A stretch of 36,226 nt of DNA from Azospirillum tabaci (GCF_014596085.1 NZ_JACCJY010000048.1:1-36226), one strand, 5' to 3'; shown: positions 1-8,580, counted from the first letter of the stretch. Translations and numbers: made by a program. Notes: generated by a model from the sequence alone, not told the origin.

Positions 1-3000
1 CGGTGGCGGTCGTGGTGTAGGTCGCCCCGCCGATGGTGACGGTCACCGTGCTGCCCGCCTCCGCCGTGCCGGCCAGGGTCGGGGTGGCGCTGTTGGTCAG
101 CGCCGCGCTGGTGACGACCGGAGCCGCCGGCGGCGTCACGTCGGCCACGCTCACCACCGTGCTGACGCCGGAGATGGTCGCGCTGCCGGTGGCGCCGCCG
201 CTGTCGGTCAGGCCGGCGATGGCCACCGTGCGGGCGCCCAGCGTCGCCGTCGCGCTGGTGTTCTTGTAGGCGACCCCGCCGAGCAGCGCGCTCATCTGCG
301 CGTCGCTGCGCTCCAGCCCGCTGACCGTCACCGTGGCGACCCCGCCGACCACCGACACGCTCACGCTGGCGTTGCCGCCCGCGGCGCCCAGCCCGCTCAG
401 GGTGGCGGTGGCGCCGTTGGTCAGGGCGACGTCGGTGCCGCCGATGGTCAGGACCTCGGTGGCGTCGGCCACGCCGCTGACCGTGAGCACCGCGCCGCGG
501 AAGCTCTGCCCCGCCTCGACCGTGGAGGCGGCCACGCCGCTGAACAGGCTGGTCGCGCTGTCCACCCCGACGCCGAAGGTCTTGGCTCCGCCGGTCGCGG
601 TCAGGGTCGGCACGGCGTCGACGGCGATCGTCGCGGTGGCGCTGCCCGTGCTGAAGGCGTCCGCGCCGGTGTCGGCGGTGCCGCCCGCCGTGCCGCTGGT
701 GCGGTCCCACGCCTTGAAGGTGAGGCCGCCGGTGTCGGTGCTGGTGAAGCCCGTCCCGCTCGGCACGAAGCGCACGCGGTCCGACCCGGCGAGCAGCAAC
801 GCCGCCCCGTTGGACGAGCCGGTGGGAATGTCCGTCCAGGCGCCGCTGCCGACCTTGTACTGCCAGACGCCGTTGCTGTTGGTCACGCCGGTGATGGCGA
901 TGCCCAGCGGAACGACGGTGACCATCGGGACGGGGCTGTCGTACTCGGCGTCGGTGGCGGTGCCGGCGGAGGCCAGCAGGGCGGTGACGGTGGTGCCGGT
1001 GTTGGCGGCGTCGGCGATGCCCTGGTCGAGGGCGCTCAGGCTGCGGACGTGGCTGGACAGGATCGGGCTGTCGTTGGCGCCGGTGAAGTTGAGGGTGAGC
1101 TGCTGCGAGACGGTCCGGTTGCCGTCGGAGACGGTGAAGGTGCTGGTGCCCTGCATCGGCCCGGCCGGCACGCCGTTGAGGAAGGCGGCGTCGAACACGT
1201 AGGCGTAGTGGCCGGTCTGGCTGTTGACGTAGGAGGTGCCGCCCGGCCCGGTGGACCAGGTGTCGTAGGTGACGCCGTTGCTCAGCGTGACGCTGCCGTG
1301 CTGGAGCGGGGAGCTCTGCGATCCGGCGATGGAGTAGGTCAGCGCGTCGCCTTCGAGATCGGTCGCGGCGAGCTGGCCGGCGATCAGGGGGAAGGTGTCG
1401 GCGGCGGCGGTGTCGACCAGCGTCGGCGGGGTGGTCGGGACGGCGAGGACCGGCGGGGCGTTGGTGTCGATGCGGTCGTTGGTCTGGCTGATCGGGGTGG
1501 TGTAGGGGGCGTTGGCGTTGCTGGCGCTGTCGACCAGGACGATGTTGACCGGGATGTCCTGGTTGGCGGCGCGGTCGCCGGTACGCTGGCCGTCGGCGGT
1601 GACCGTGAAGGTGGCGGTGTAGGTGGTCGCGCTGACCTTGGTCAGGTTGCCGAGCGCGAAGCCGTCGACCGTGCTGCCGCTGCCCAGCGTGTAGGTGTCG
1701 CTGTCCGACGCCACGGTGATGGTCACGGTCACCGTGTCGCCGACCTTGGCCGGCTGGTTGGGAATGGTGACGCTGGTGATCGACGGCGGCGCCGTGTCCG
1801 GAGTGCTGTTGGTGACCGTCCGGTTGGTGATGGAGGCCGCGTCCGTGCCACCGGCCGCGTTCTGGATCGCCGCCACGTCGTTGCCGCTGGTGGGGTCGGT
1901 GTAGGTGACGGTGACCGTCTGCCCGTGCTGGACCGCCTGGGCCAGCGTCAGGGTGACCGTCTTGTTGACGCTGTTCACGGCGACGCTGGAAACGGTTACG
2001 GCGTTGCCGCCCACCTTGACCTCGAAGGCGCCCGCCGCCGGGCCGTTCACGGCGTCCAGCGCGACGTCGTAGGTCAGGACCAGCGACGTGCCGTCGACCG
2101 CGGCGCTTTGCAGGACCGGGGCCGGCGCGGCGAGCGTCACCATGACGGAGCCGGCCGAAACCGACGCTTGAGGATACAGACCGCTGGTGGAGGTGAAGAT
2201 GCTGACGGGGAAGTGGCCGGACGTGTCCGTGCCGGACGCCGTCACGTCGAAGGTCAGGGTCTGGACTCCGGACGGAATGATGCCGGTCAGGGTGTTGTTC
2301 GTGAGCCCGTTGAGCTGGAGATTCGCGATCGTCCAGCCGCTGGGGGCGGCTACATCGAAGTGAAGGGTGCTTCCCACCAGAATCATCGCGGTGTTGACGT
2401 TCACCGAGAAGGAAAGCTGGGTCGGGGTGCCGCTGGTGAAGGTGGCGGTCGGGGTGTCCGGCGTGATGGTGATGGGGAAGAGTGTGCCTGCCTGCATCCC
2501 GAACGATGCGGTGACGAGTTTGTTGACCTCGGTCGTGTTGTTGGTAACGCCGCTGTCGGTGATGGAGCGCAGGACGATGGGGCGCGTTTCGCTGAACCCG
2601 GAATTGGTCTGGCTGAGGCTGGAAACCGTGGATGCCGTGGTCTTGTAGGCGATGCCGTCGATCAGCGTGCTCATCGCGCTGTTGCTCAGCGACATGCCGC
2701 TGATCGCCACCGTGGCGACGCCGTTCACCAGAGTCACCGCGTAGTTGCCGCCGGTGAAGCTGCCCGAGGTCCCGTTGCTCAGCGTGATGTCGGTTCCGGC
2801 GATCCTCAGGAACTCGTTGCCGCCGGTGCCCGCGACGTTGTGGACGGTCAGCACCATGCCGGTGAAGGTCTGCCCGCTGTCCGCCGTGGAGGCGGTGACG
2901 GCATTGAACAGGTCGAAGGTCGGGTTGCCCATCATGAGCTGGGCGTAGCTGTCGTTCGGCGTGAGCGTCAGCGTGGGGGGAGTGCCGTTCGGGTTGAGCG

Positions 3001-4240
3001 TGTTGTTGGTGACCGGCCGGGCGGCGAAGGACGCGGCGTCGACGCCCGTGGTGCCCTGGACGGCGTTGGTGTCGTCTCCGCCGGTTGGGTCGGTGTAGGC
3101 GACCGTCACGGTGTCGGTGTGGGCGACGGCCTGGGCCAGCGTCAGGGTAACGGTCTTGTTCGCGCTGTTCACCGCGACGTTGCTGATGGTGGCCGGAGAG
3201 CCGCCGGCCATCACGGTAAAGGCGCTCGCCATCGGCGGATTGGCGGAGTCGAGCGCCACGTCGTAGGCCAGCACCAGGGACGTGCCGTCCACCGCGGCGC
3301 TTTGCAGGACCGGCGCCACCGCGGGGCGCGGTCCCATGACAATGGTTACAATGTACGTGGATGCGACATCGAGACCGTTGCCGGCTTGGATGACCCCACT
3401 GCTGTTGTCGCCCGCCGGATCGACGTAGCGGAATTCGATGTAATCGCCGGCCGTGAGGGTCGAGTTGACGGTCAGCGTCACGGTCTTGCCGGAAACCACG
3501 GCGGCGGTCACGTTGACCTTCGTTCCGTTGATCAACACGGCGCTGGTGCCCCAAGACATGTCGCCGACCGAGATCGCATCGAAGGTGGACAGAGCCGGCT
3601 GGCTGGTGTTGTCGAGGGTGCCGTCGAAGGTGATGGTGATGGTGGACTCACCGACATAGGCGACGGTGTCCATCGGTTCGGGAGCCGCCATCAGCACGCC
3701 CGCGTAGCGGTCGATCCGCAGGGGGGCGGTCCGCAGATCGCCACGGGTCCAATCGAGATCCCAGTCGCCGCCGAGATCCGCGGCGCCCGTCGGCGTCCGC
3801 GACGCTGCCATGCTGGCGCCGGTGATGTCGGCCAGCGCGTCGAGGAACGATTCGCCGTGGCCGCTCGCTACGTTGCAGCCGTACAGCAGGATGTCGCCGT
3901 CGTCGGCAAGGCAGGCGCCGATGGCGCCCAGTTCCGTCTGGCGCGCCGTCAGCGCTGCCTTGTCGAGCCGTGCCGTGCCAAGCTGCAGCCCGCCCTCGAA
4001 GCCGTGGCACAGCACATGGAGCGCCCGGATGCCGTGACGTCCGGTCAACGCCTGCGCCATCGCCGCCACGCCGTCCCGGCCTTCGCCGATCAGCACCGCC
4101 TCCACGCCGGGCGGAAGCCCCGCCCGAAGATCCCGCCAACCGGCAAGGGCCGTGTCGACGACGGCAATCTCGGTTGCCGTCTGGAGGAAGCGACCAGAGG
4201 TGGTGACGCGCTTGGTGGGGGCGGCGGACGCTTCGGTCAT
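1..4240 (-). CDS. Giant DUF4347 adhesin-like repeat protein (3' end beyond window)
   Basis: The reading frame stays open from an ATG at 4240 to the left edge, giving at least 1413 residues. The start is preceded by AGGAAA. Residues about 24-165 match DUF4347, with LHVLCHG (H79) and ILLYGCNVA (C122), a His/Cys pair like that of caspase-fold peptidases, and the closing GGDWDLDW. Three SwmB-like beta repeats follow, one diverged (about 188-300) and two close copies (about 308-413 and 705-812). Two copies of another domain, rich in LTVxxV and GVAxxT patterns, lie at about 413-557 and 1201-1351. A cadherin/VCBS-like segment ending FTGAND lies at about 941-1061, and an Ig-like domain begins near 1377. 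No N-terminal signal peptide is visible, which is usual for DUF4347 proteins exported by type I systems through a C-terminal signal; that end lies outside the window. A role in surface adhesion or biofilm is inferred from architecture only. Confidence 0.85.
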   Translation of the reverse strand, partial: MTEASAAPTKRVTTSGRFLQTATEIAVVDTALAGWRDLRAGLPPGVEAVLIGEGRDGVAAMAQALTGRHGIRALHVLCHGFEGGLQLGTARLDKAALTARQTELGAIGACLADDGDILLYGCNVASGHGESFLDALADITGASMAASRTPTGAADLGGDWDLDWTRGDLRTAPLRIDRYAGVLMAAPEPMDTVAYVGESTITITFDGTLDNTSQPALSTFDAISVGDMSWGTSAVLINGTKVNVTAAVVSGKTVTLTVNSTLTAGDYIEFRYVDPAGDNSSGVIQAGNGLDVASTYIVTIVMGPRPAVAPVLQSAAVDGTSLVLAYDVALDSANPPMASAFTVMAGGSPATISNVAVNSANKTVTLTLAQAVAHTDTVTVAYTDPTGGDDTNAVQGTTGVDAASFAARPVTNNTLNPNGTPPTLTLTPNDSYAQLMMGNPTFDLFNAVTASTADSGQTFTGMVLTVHNVAGTGGNEFLRIAGTDITLSNGTSGSFTGGNYAVTLVNGVATVAISGMSLSNSAMSTLIDGIAYKTTASTVSSLSQTNSGFSETRPIVLRSITDSGVTNNTTEVNKLVTASFGMQAGTLFPITITPDTPTATFTSGTPTQLSFSVNVNTAMILVGSTLHFDVAAPSGWTIANLQLNGLTNNTLTGIIPSGVQTLTFDVTASGTDTSGHFPVSIFTSTSGLYPQASVSAGSVMVTLAAPAPVLQSAAVDGTSLVLTYDVALDAVNGPAAGAFEVKVGGNAVTVSSVAVNSVNKTVTLTLAQAVQHGQTVTVTYTDPTSGNDVAAIQNAAGGTDAASITNRTVTNSTPDTAPPSITSVTIPNQPAKVGDTVTVTITVASDSDTYTLGSGSTVDGFALGNLTKVSATTYTATFTVTADGQRTGDRAANQDIPVNIVLVDSASNANAPYTTPISQTNDRIDTNAPPVLAVPTTPPTLVDTAAADTFPLIAGQLAATDLEGDALTYSIAGSQSSPLQHGSVTLSNGVTYDTWSTGPGGTSYVNSQTGHYAYVFDAAFLNGVPAGPMQGTSTFTVSDGNRTVSQQLTLNFTGANDSPILSSHVRSLSALDQGIADAANTGTTVTALLASAGTATDAEYDSPVPMVTVVPLGIAITGVTNSNGVWQYKVGSGAWTDIPTGSSNGAALLLAGSDRVRFVPSGTGFTSTDTGGLTFKAWDRTSGTAGGTADTGADAFSTGSATATIAVDAVPTLTATGGAKTFGVGVDSATSLFSGVAASTVEAGQSFRGAVLTVSGVADATEVLTIGGTDVALTNGATATLSGLGAAGGNASVSVSVVGGVATVTVSGLERSDAQMSALLGGVAYKNTSATATLGARTVAIAGLTDSGGATGSATISGVSTVVSVADVTPPAAPVVTSAALTNSATPTLAGTAEAGSTVTVTIGGATYTTTAT
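1806..2128 (-). repeat. SwmB-like repeat unit, second close copy
   Basis: This encodes APVLQSAAVDGTSLVLTYDV through to the TNxTVTNST region. It is clearly homologous at DNA level to 3003-3318 (for example the shared stretches around ctttgcaggaccgg and gcgacgtcgtagg), indicating duplication inside the adhesin gene. Confidence 0.75.
3003..3318 (-). repeat. SwmB-like repeat unit, first close copy
   Basis: This encodes APVLQSAAVDGTSLVLAYDV through YTDPTGGDDTNAVQ. It is the partner of 1806-2128. The two copies are separated by about 290 residues holding a different domain. Confidence 0.75.
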
Positions 4241-4805
4241 GGCGGACGTTTCCTAAGTGGCGTGCAATCCGAGGCGATCATCTCTCGAAAGAAATAGGTA
4301 CCTCGTTTGATTTGACATACCCACAGCCGGACGTCCGGGTCAATAAAGTCAATGCGTCCACGCTGCATTTAACACAGCGGTTTTCTTGTCACCCGCAAGC
4401 ACAAGCATTTATTGCGCTGTTTCTTATTGCAGTATATTGTGTTATTTAGTGCATTAATGCGTTGTTAACGTTTGGCGGCGTGGCAGTTTTTTAATGAGTT
4501 GATTTGGGTTTCATTAAGGGACGCTGCTTTGTGTGGTGCGTTATGCCAGTAAAAGTGGCGCAAGGGAAAATTGCGGCGGCAAGCAAAGCCCGCGGTTTTC
4601 TATCCTTGGCGTCTTGGCATGGTGCAACGACGGCGGGCGGCCAGGCGGCTCATCCTCGGTTGGGCTTTCACCCCTCTCCGTCCGAAGGTGCCAAGCCGGT
4701 CGTTCTATTCACCGGGAAAAATGTGGAAATTCTCTCCGGGTCGACTCTATTCGGTGGCGGTCGACCCCCCGCACCCGTCCGGGGGGAAGGGCAGGTCGCG
4801 CAGAC
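4241..4805. other. AT-rich non-coding control region
   Basis: No convincing gene is present. From about 4290 to 4530 the base composition is strikingly AT-rich compared with the rest of the window. It holds the palindrome GCATTAATGC (4451-4460) and two TTATTGC repeats near 4409-4427. From about 4530 to 4805 composition returns to normal, but codon usage is not gene-like in any frame. It probably holds the regulatory DNA of the adhesin and degraded sequence next to the molybdoenzyme remnant. Confidence 0.5.
4315..4343 (-). promoter_or_regulatory. Candidate adhesin promoter with palindromic operator
   Basis: On the minus strand TTGACC (4343-4338) is followed by a 17-nt spacer and GTATGT (4320-4315), about 75 nt before the adhesin ATG. 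The spacer and the edge of the -35 box contain the perfect 12-bp palindrome CCGGACGTCCGG (4327-4338), where a repressor or activator dimer could bind. The -35 is good and the -10 is weak. Confidence 0.4.
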
Positions 4806-5102
4806 GCTGGTCGCTGAACGGATGGCGTTGCCGACGGCCGCCGCGCTCGGTCCCTGCACCGCCTCGCCGCTGCCGAGGAAGGGACCGCTGGGCCGTTCCA
4901 CGATGTGGATGTCGACGCGGTCCGGCACGCTGGCGAAGCGCAGGACGGGACAGCCGGCCCAATCCACTGCGCAATCCGCTGCGGTGACGCGGCTGTCGTC
5001 GCGGGCGACGCGCTCGAACAGCGCCCAGCTCATCACTTGGATGATGCCGCTCTCTGTCTGGTTGCGAGTGCCGTCGGGGCGCGTGGTGTGGGTGTTGGAC
5101 CG
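4806..5102 (-). pseudogene. C-terminal remnant of a xanthine dehydrogenase-family molybdopterin subunit
   Basis: One minus-strand frame reads RPDGTRNQTESGIIQVMSWA, then CPVLRFASVPDRVDIHIVER, then PFLGSGEAVQGPSAAAVGNA. This matches the final part of molybdenum hydroxylase large subunits (nicotinate/isoquinoline/aldehyde oxidoreductase type), where PDG-RNQ-GGIIQ, YPxLRF-xVP and GxGEAxQGP are conserved. Family members are over 700 residues, but only about 95 are recognisable here. The upstream part is absent: the frame runs directly into the neighbouring kinase gene, and there is no start codon in the conserved part. A functional small protein is unlikely. It is best read as the relic of a deleted molybdoenzyme gene. 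Confidence 0.7.
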
Positions 5103-5151
5103 GGCGTCGTCCGCGAGGCGAACAGACGGCGTGAGGGATCGTTCTGGAGGC

Positions 5152-6600
5152 TCAGCGCTCCATGACGTCATCGAGCGTGGCGGCGAGGTCGCCGGGCTCC
5201 ACCGGCTTGTGCAGCAGGCGGCAGCCGATGGAGCGGGCTTCGCGCAGCCGTTCCGGCGCCGTGTCGCCGGTGATGATGACGACCGGCACGTCCCAGCGGC
5301 GGCGCACCAGTTCCGCCACCGTGCGGCCAGTCTGTCCGCGTGGGAGCCGGTGATCGGCCAGCACCACATGGGGACGGCTGCGCATCCGGGGCAGGCGGTT
5401 GGCCAGTTCCTCCGCCGAGCCGACGGCGGTCACTTGGACGCCCCAGCGTTTCAGCAGCATGATCATGGCGTGGCGCACCCGCTCGTCGTCCTCCACCAAC
5501 AGGACCCGCCGGCCCCTCATCCGGTCCGTCGGGGATGCCGTCGCCGCCGCGCTGGTGGCGGCCACGGCCATGGCGCGGGCGGCGGCGGTCAGGCGGCGGT
5601 CGGGGTCGGGGGGGAGGGCGGCGCGCGGAACGGTCACTGTGAAGACCGTGCCCCGCCCGACTTGCGACCGCAGGTCCAGCGTCAGGCCGAGCAGCCGGGC
5701 CATGCGGGCCACCAGCGGCAGGCCGAGGCCGAAGCCCTTGGCCGCGCTGCGCTCCGGATTGTCGAGCTGGTGGAACTCCTCGAAGATGGCGGCGCGGGCG
5801 TCGGGAGGGATGCCGCGCCCGTCGTCCCACACCTGGAACTCCAGCGCACCGGGGCGCCGCCGGCATCCGAGAAGGACACGCCGTCCGTTCCCCCCGCCGT
5901 GACGGATGGCGTTGGACAGCAGGTGGGTCAGTATCCGTTCCAGCAGCCGCGCGTCGGTCCGCACCGCCACGCCGCTGGGATAGACGTGCAGGCTCGTCCC
6001 CTCGGTCGTCGCGCTCTCCCGGAACTCCTGGGCCAGACGGCGCATCAGCGCGTCGGGGCGGAACTCCGTGACCGTGACGTCCACCGCGCCGGCCTCCAGC
6101 CGGGCCAGGTCCAGAAGGCCGCTCAGCATGCCGCTCAGGCTGTCGATGGAGGCTTGGAGCAAGTCCGCGGCCTCTCTGGCCGCCGGGTTCGCGCCGACCG
6201 CGCCGCGCAGGATGTGGGTGTAAAGCGCCGCCGCCTGGATCGGTTGGCGCAGGTCGTGGCTGGCGGCGGTCAGGAAGCGCGCCTTGGCCCGGTCGGCGCG
6301 CTCCGCCGCCTCATGGGCGCGGCGCAACTCCTCCTCCCGGTCGGCACGGCGGTCCTCGGCGCGATGCAGCCGGTCGCGGAGCCGACCCATCTCGCGCCGC
6401 TGCTCAGCCAGCTCAGCGGCCAGACGCGCGCTTTCCTCGACCAGACGGCTGGCGTCGCGCTGCAGGCGGTCCGCGGTCCGGAGTCCCTCGGCAAGGTTGC
6501 GGTTCAGCGTGTCCAGGCTGTCCCGCAACGCATTTTCGGTGGTTGATCCACCCTCATCCGGTTTTTCCGAATCCGCATGTTTCGGCATATACGTCTCCAC
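5152..6600 (-). CDS. Soluble hybrid sensor histidine kinase/response regulator
   Basis: This 482-residue protein has an acidic start, then a long heptad-like coiled coil at about 35-110 rich in Arg, Glu and Ala. A HisKA segment carries the H-box SHDLRQP (H115). The HATPase_c domain shows the N-box LLSNAIRHGGG (around 228-236), the G1 box DDGRGIP (around 259-265) and GFGLGLP (289-295). A C-terminal receiver (about 365-480) has the acidic pair D371/D372, the likely phosphoacceptor D416 in VVLADHRLP, and the conserved Lys in LLHKP. No membrane segment and no PAS or GAF sensor is visible, so it should be cytosolic and sense through the coiled coil or a partner. The HDLRQP box is typical of NahK-like hybrid kinases. 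An alternative ATG lies four codons downstream. The output target is not evident from the neighbours. Confidence 0.92.
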   Translation of the reverse strand: METYMPKHADSEKPDEGGSTTENALRDSLDTLNRNLAEGLRTADRLQRDASRLVEESARLAAELAEQRREMGRLRDRLHRAEDRRADREEELRRAHEAAERADRAKARFLTAASHDLRQPIQAAALYTHILRGAVGANPAAREAADLLQASIDSLSGMLSGLLDLARLEAGAVDVTVTEFRPDALMRRLAQEFRESATTEGTSLHVYPSGVAVRTDARLLERILTHLLSNAIRHGGGNGRRVLLGCRRRPGALEFQVWDDGRGIPPDARAAIFEEFHQLDNPERSAAKGFGLGLPLVARMARLLGLTLDLRSQVGRGTVFTVTVPRAALPPDPDRRLTAAARAMAVAATSAAATASPTDRMRGRRVLLVEDDERVRHAMIMLLKRWGVQVTAVGSAEELANRLPRMRSRPHVVLADHRLPRGQTGRTVAELVRRRWDVPVVIITGDTAPERLREARSIGCRLLHKPVEPGDLAATLDDVMER

Positions 6601-7101
6601 GATGGCCCCCGCTCACCGCCACACAACAACTTCTGGCTCTTGAACCCACGTGCTTCACGTCACAACAGCGCAGAACAGGAATTGTTTTCGTGGGCATAAC
6701 GATTCACGCGCGTGCAAGGGTCCTGCTCATCGCTCAGAGGGTGTCGGTTGCGGAGCAGCGACACGCTGTGCCCAAAAGAGCGGCAGATTGTCGCATACGT
6801 GATGTGTCCTGCTTGCATGGGAGGCGCAGCCGACGGCACCGGGACGGTCGCTGCGCTGTTGAATCCCGAGGCGCCGTTCCGGCGTCGGCACGGACGCCAT
6901 GGGCTAATCAAATGGAGTCTCAAGACGATAGGGGGAACCCGGCGGCGGGGTGGGGCGGCCCTGCGAAGCTTCTTCCGTTCGCTGGCACAATGGTTGCTTC
7001 GTGAGCAAACGGATGCAGGCTTCCACCATACGGGATGTTTCTTGACCTTGTTTGTTTAGCGGACAATCTAACGTCCCTGGAGCCTGCGCGGCCCGTGGCT
7101 G
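6601..7101. other. Intergenic stretch without a recognised gene
   Basis: Open frames on both strands here have erratic codon use and no recognisable domain. A possible promoter for the next gene is TTGACC (7042-7047), a 17-nt spacer and a poor -10 (AATCTA, 7065-7070). I see no transposase motif, RNA gene or array. Confidence 0.4.
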
Positions 7102-7119
7102 GTGCATTTGGAGGCAGGT

Positions 7120-7512
7120 TTGATCAACCCCATGATTACGGCCACCGCCGGTTGGTCCGAGGCGGTGGAGGAGCGGGCGCAGCGCTTGCTCCGCTATCAG
7201 GTCGGGACCGAAGGGCCGGAGGGCGATCCGGTGACCGTGCAGACCATGTTCGAGCGCTGCGGCTTCACGCCGGTTGCCAGCGCCCGCTTTCTGATGTGCA
7301 TCCCGCCTTTGACCGCGATGCACGAATTGACCAAGACCGTCGCGCGCTTCCGGATCGACGGTGAGGCCTGCCCGGACCCGGCGGGCATGGCGAAGGCGGC
7401 GCTGTCCTTTGCCGGACGCGCGGTGGCGGTGCATGAACTGCACCCGGAGCGCCGGCTGGTGGCTGGTGTGATCTCCACCCTCCTGGGGTTGCAGGGAACC
7501 AGCCGGCGATAG
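7120..7512 (+). CDS. Hypothetical protein
   Basis: I do not recognise this protein of about 130 residues. Its third codon positions are strongly GC-rich, as in real genes of the window, and it is predicted to be soluble and mixed alpha/beta. It reads TATAGWSEAVEERAQRLLRY near the start and ends LLGLQGTSRR. The start is uncertain: GGAGG at 7110-7114 sits 5 nt before an in-frame TTG at 7120, while a GTG at 7102 and an ATG at 7132 are also in frame. It stands alone, ahead of a hairpin and the CheY-like gene. Confidence 0.6.
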   Translation: MINPMITATAGWSEAVEERAQRLLRYQVGTEGPEGDPVTVQTMFERCGFTPVASARFLMCIPPLTAMHELTKTVARFRIDGEACPDPAGMAKAALSFAGRAVAVHELHPERRLVAGVISTLLGLQGTSRR

Positions 7513-7556
7513 CATCCGGCAGGGTTTGGGAATGCGTCCAATCCATGCGGAGAACC

Positions 7557-7584
7557 AAGGGCCGTGCGGCTTCGCGCGGCCCTT
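7557..7584 (+). terminator. Hairpin downstream of the hypothetical gene
   Basis: The arms AAGGGCCGTGCG and CGCGCGGCCCTT form a 12-bp stem (one G-T pair) around the loop GCTT. No T-run follows, so termination is probable but may be inefficient. Confidence 0.45.
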
Positions 7585-7748
7585 CGCCGCGTCCTGCCAC
7601 AGGAAATCCGCCATTCTTTAAAAGTTGTAACCGTCCTTTGGTTGCTCGTTCGGCGGACTCGCATTATCAGTGTTCGACTGTATGACCATGGGCTGGTCCC
7701 ACCAGTGCTTGGCCAGATCCCTGGGCTCGGGCGAAGGAGGGTGCGGCG

Positions 7749-8153
7749 ATGGACAGGAAGCCGGTCGATTACGGGCAGTACAGCATCCTGGTCATCGAAG
7801 ATCAGCCCTTCGTGCGCCGGACCATCATGCAGATCCTCTCGCAGATCGGCTTCCGTTCGATCGCCGAGGCCGACAACGGTGAAACCGGCATGAAGGAATG
7901 CATCCGCGCCACTCCCGACGTGATCGTCTGCGACATCGACATGAAGCCGGTGTCCGGCCTGCAGTTCCTGGCCGAGCTCCGGGCCAGCGCGGAGGTGCGG
8001 AACCGCCGCACGCCGGTGGTTTTCCTGACCAACCACACGGAATCCGAAATCGTGAAGAAGGCCATGTCCTTGGGCGTCAACGGCTTCGTCGTGAAGCCGC
8101 CGTCCTTCGGCGCCCTGAAGGAGCGGGTGGACCGCCTGCTGGCCGGCAAGTGA
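7749..8153 (+). CDS. CheY-like single-domain response regulator
   Basis: This 134-residue protein is a receiver domain with nothing attached. The acidic pocket is E17/D18 (ILVIEDQ), the phosphoacceptor is D62 (VIVCDIDMKP), the switch Thr is T94 (VFLTNH) and the conserved Lys is K116 (GFVVKPP). With no output domain it presumably passes phosphate or binds a partner protein, as CheY or diffusible phosphorelay receivers do. No kinase is adjacent; the nearest is the hybrid kinase at 5152-6600 on the other strand. The lipoprotein gene starts 8 nt after its stop, so the two are probably co-transcribed. Annotation as a response regulator is secure, the pathway is not. Confidence 0.93.
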   Translation: MDRKPVDYGQYSILVIEDQPFVRRTIMQILSQIGFRSIAEADNGETGMKECIRATPDVIVCDIDMKPVSGLQFLAELRASAEVRNRRTPVVFLTNHTESEIVKKAMSLGVNGFVVKPPSFGALKERVDRLLAGK

Positions 8154-8161
8154 GGGAGAGG

Positions 8162-8524
8162 ATGGGGGGCGTGGTGCGGCGTGCGGCGCTGTGCGGTCTG
8201 GCGGTTCTGTCGCTGGCCGCCTGTTCGGGGGAGCCCGGCGAGTCCGACATGCGCAAGCTGGTGGAATCGCACACCAAGCGGGCGCTGGACGGCCAGGGGC
8301 AGGGCGGTTTCCGTGGCTTCGACGGATTCCGCAAGCAGGGCTGCGTGGACACCAAATACCGAAACGGCGCCCCGAAGCCGGACGACAAGCAGTATGATTG
8401 CTATTACGCGGCCACCTTCGCGCCGCAGCCCGGAGCGACGGCGATGACGGTCAACGGCAAGGGCCGCTTTACCCGCACCGACAAGGGCCTGACCTTCGAG
8501 GATCTGGGGGCACAGCCGCGCTGA
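8162..8524 (+). CDS. Small putative lipoprotein
   Basis: The 120-residue product begins MGGVVRRAALCGLAVLSLAA followed by Cys21, a typical signal peptide with lipobox LAAC. It should be exported and lipid-anchored, in the inner or outer membrane. The mature part is hydrophilic, with two further Cys (in QGCVDTKY and YDCYY) that could form a disulfide. Its C-terminal half, YYAATFAPQPGATAMTVNGK, looks like a short beta-sheet domain. I do not recognise the family. GGGAGAGG at the preceding gene's end supplies the ribosome binding site, and the 8-nt spacing implies an operon with the CheY-like gene. Confidence 0.8.
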   Translation: MGGVVRRAALCGLAVLSLAACSGEPGESDMRKLVESHTKRALDGQGQGGFRGFDGFRKQGCVDTKYRNGAPKPDDKQYDCYYAATFAPQPGATAMTVNGKGRFTRTDKGLTFEDLGAQPR

Positions 8525-8580
8525 CCACGCCGACATGGTGCACTGACGCACGTGCCGGTATGGCAACAATTCAGCGCTGA

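Noticed and set aside
1049..4297. Long plus-strand frame of over 1000 residues opposite the adhesin
   Set aside because: It is a composition shadow: extremely rich in Gly, Arg, Val and Asp with no domain, while the minus frame has clear DUF4347 and SwmB repeats.
4504..6546. Plus-strand frame of 680 residues opposite the hybrid kinase
   Set aside because: It lacks any motif, and the opposite strand has complete kinase and receiver signatures.
6900..7060. Possible transposase fragment
   Set aside because: Open frames on both strands were read, but no DDE or other transposase motif, terminal inverted repeats or target duplication were found.
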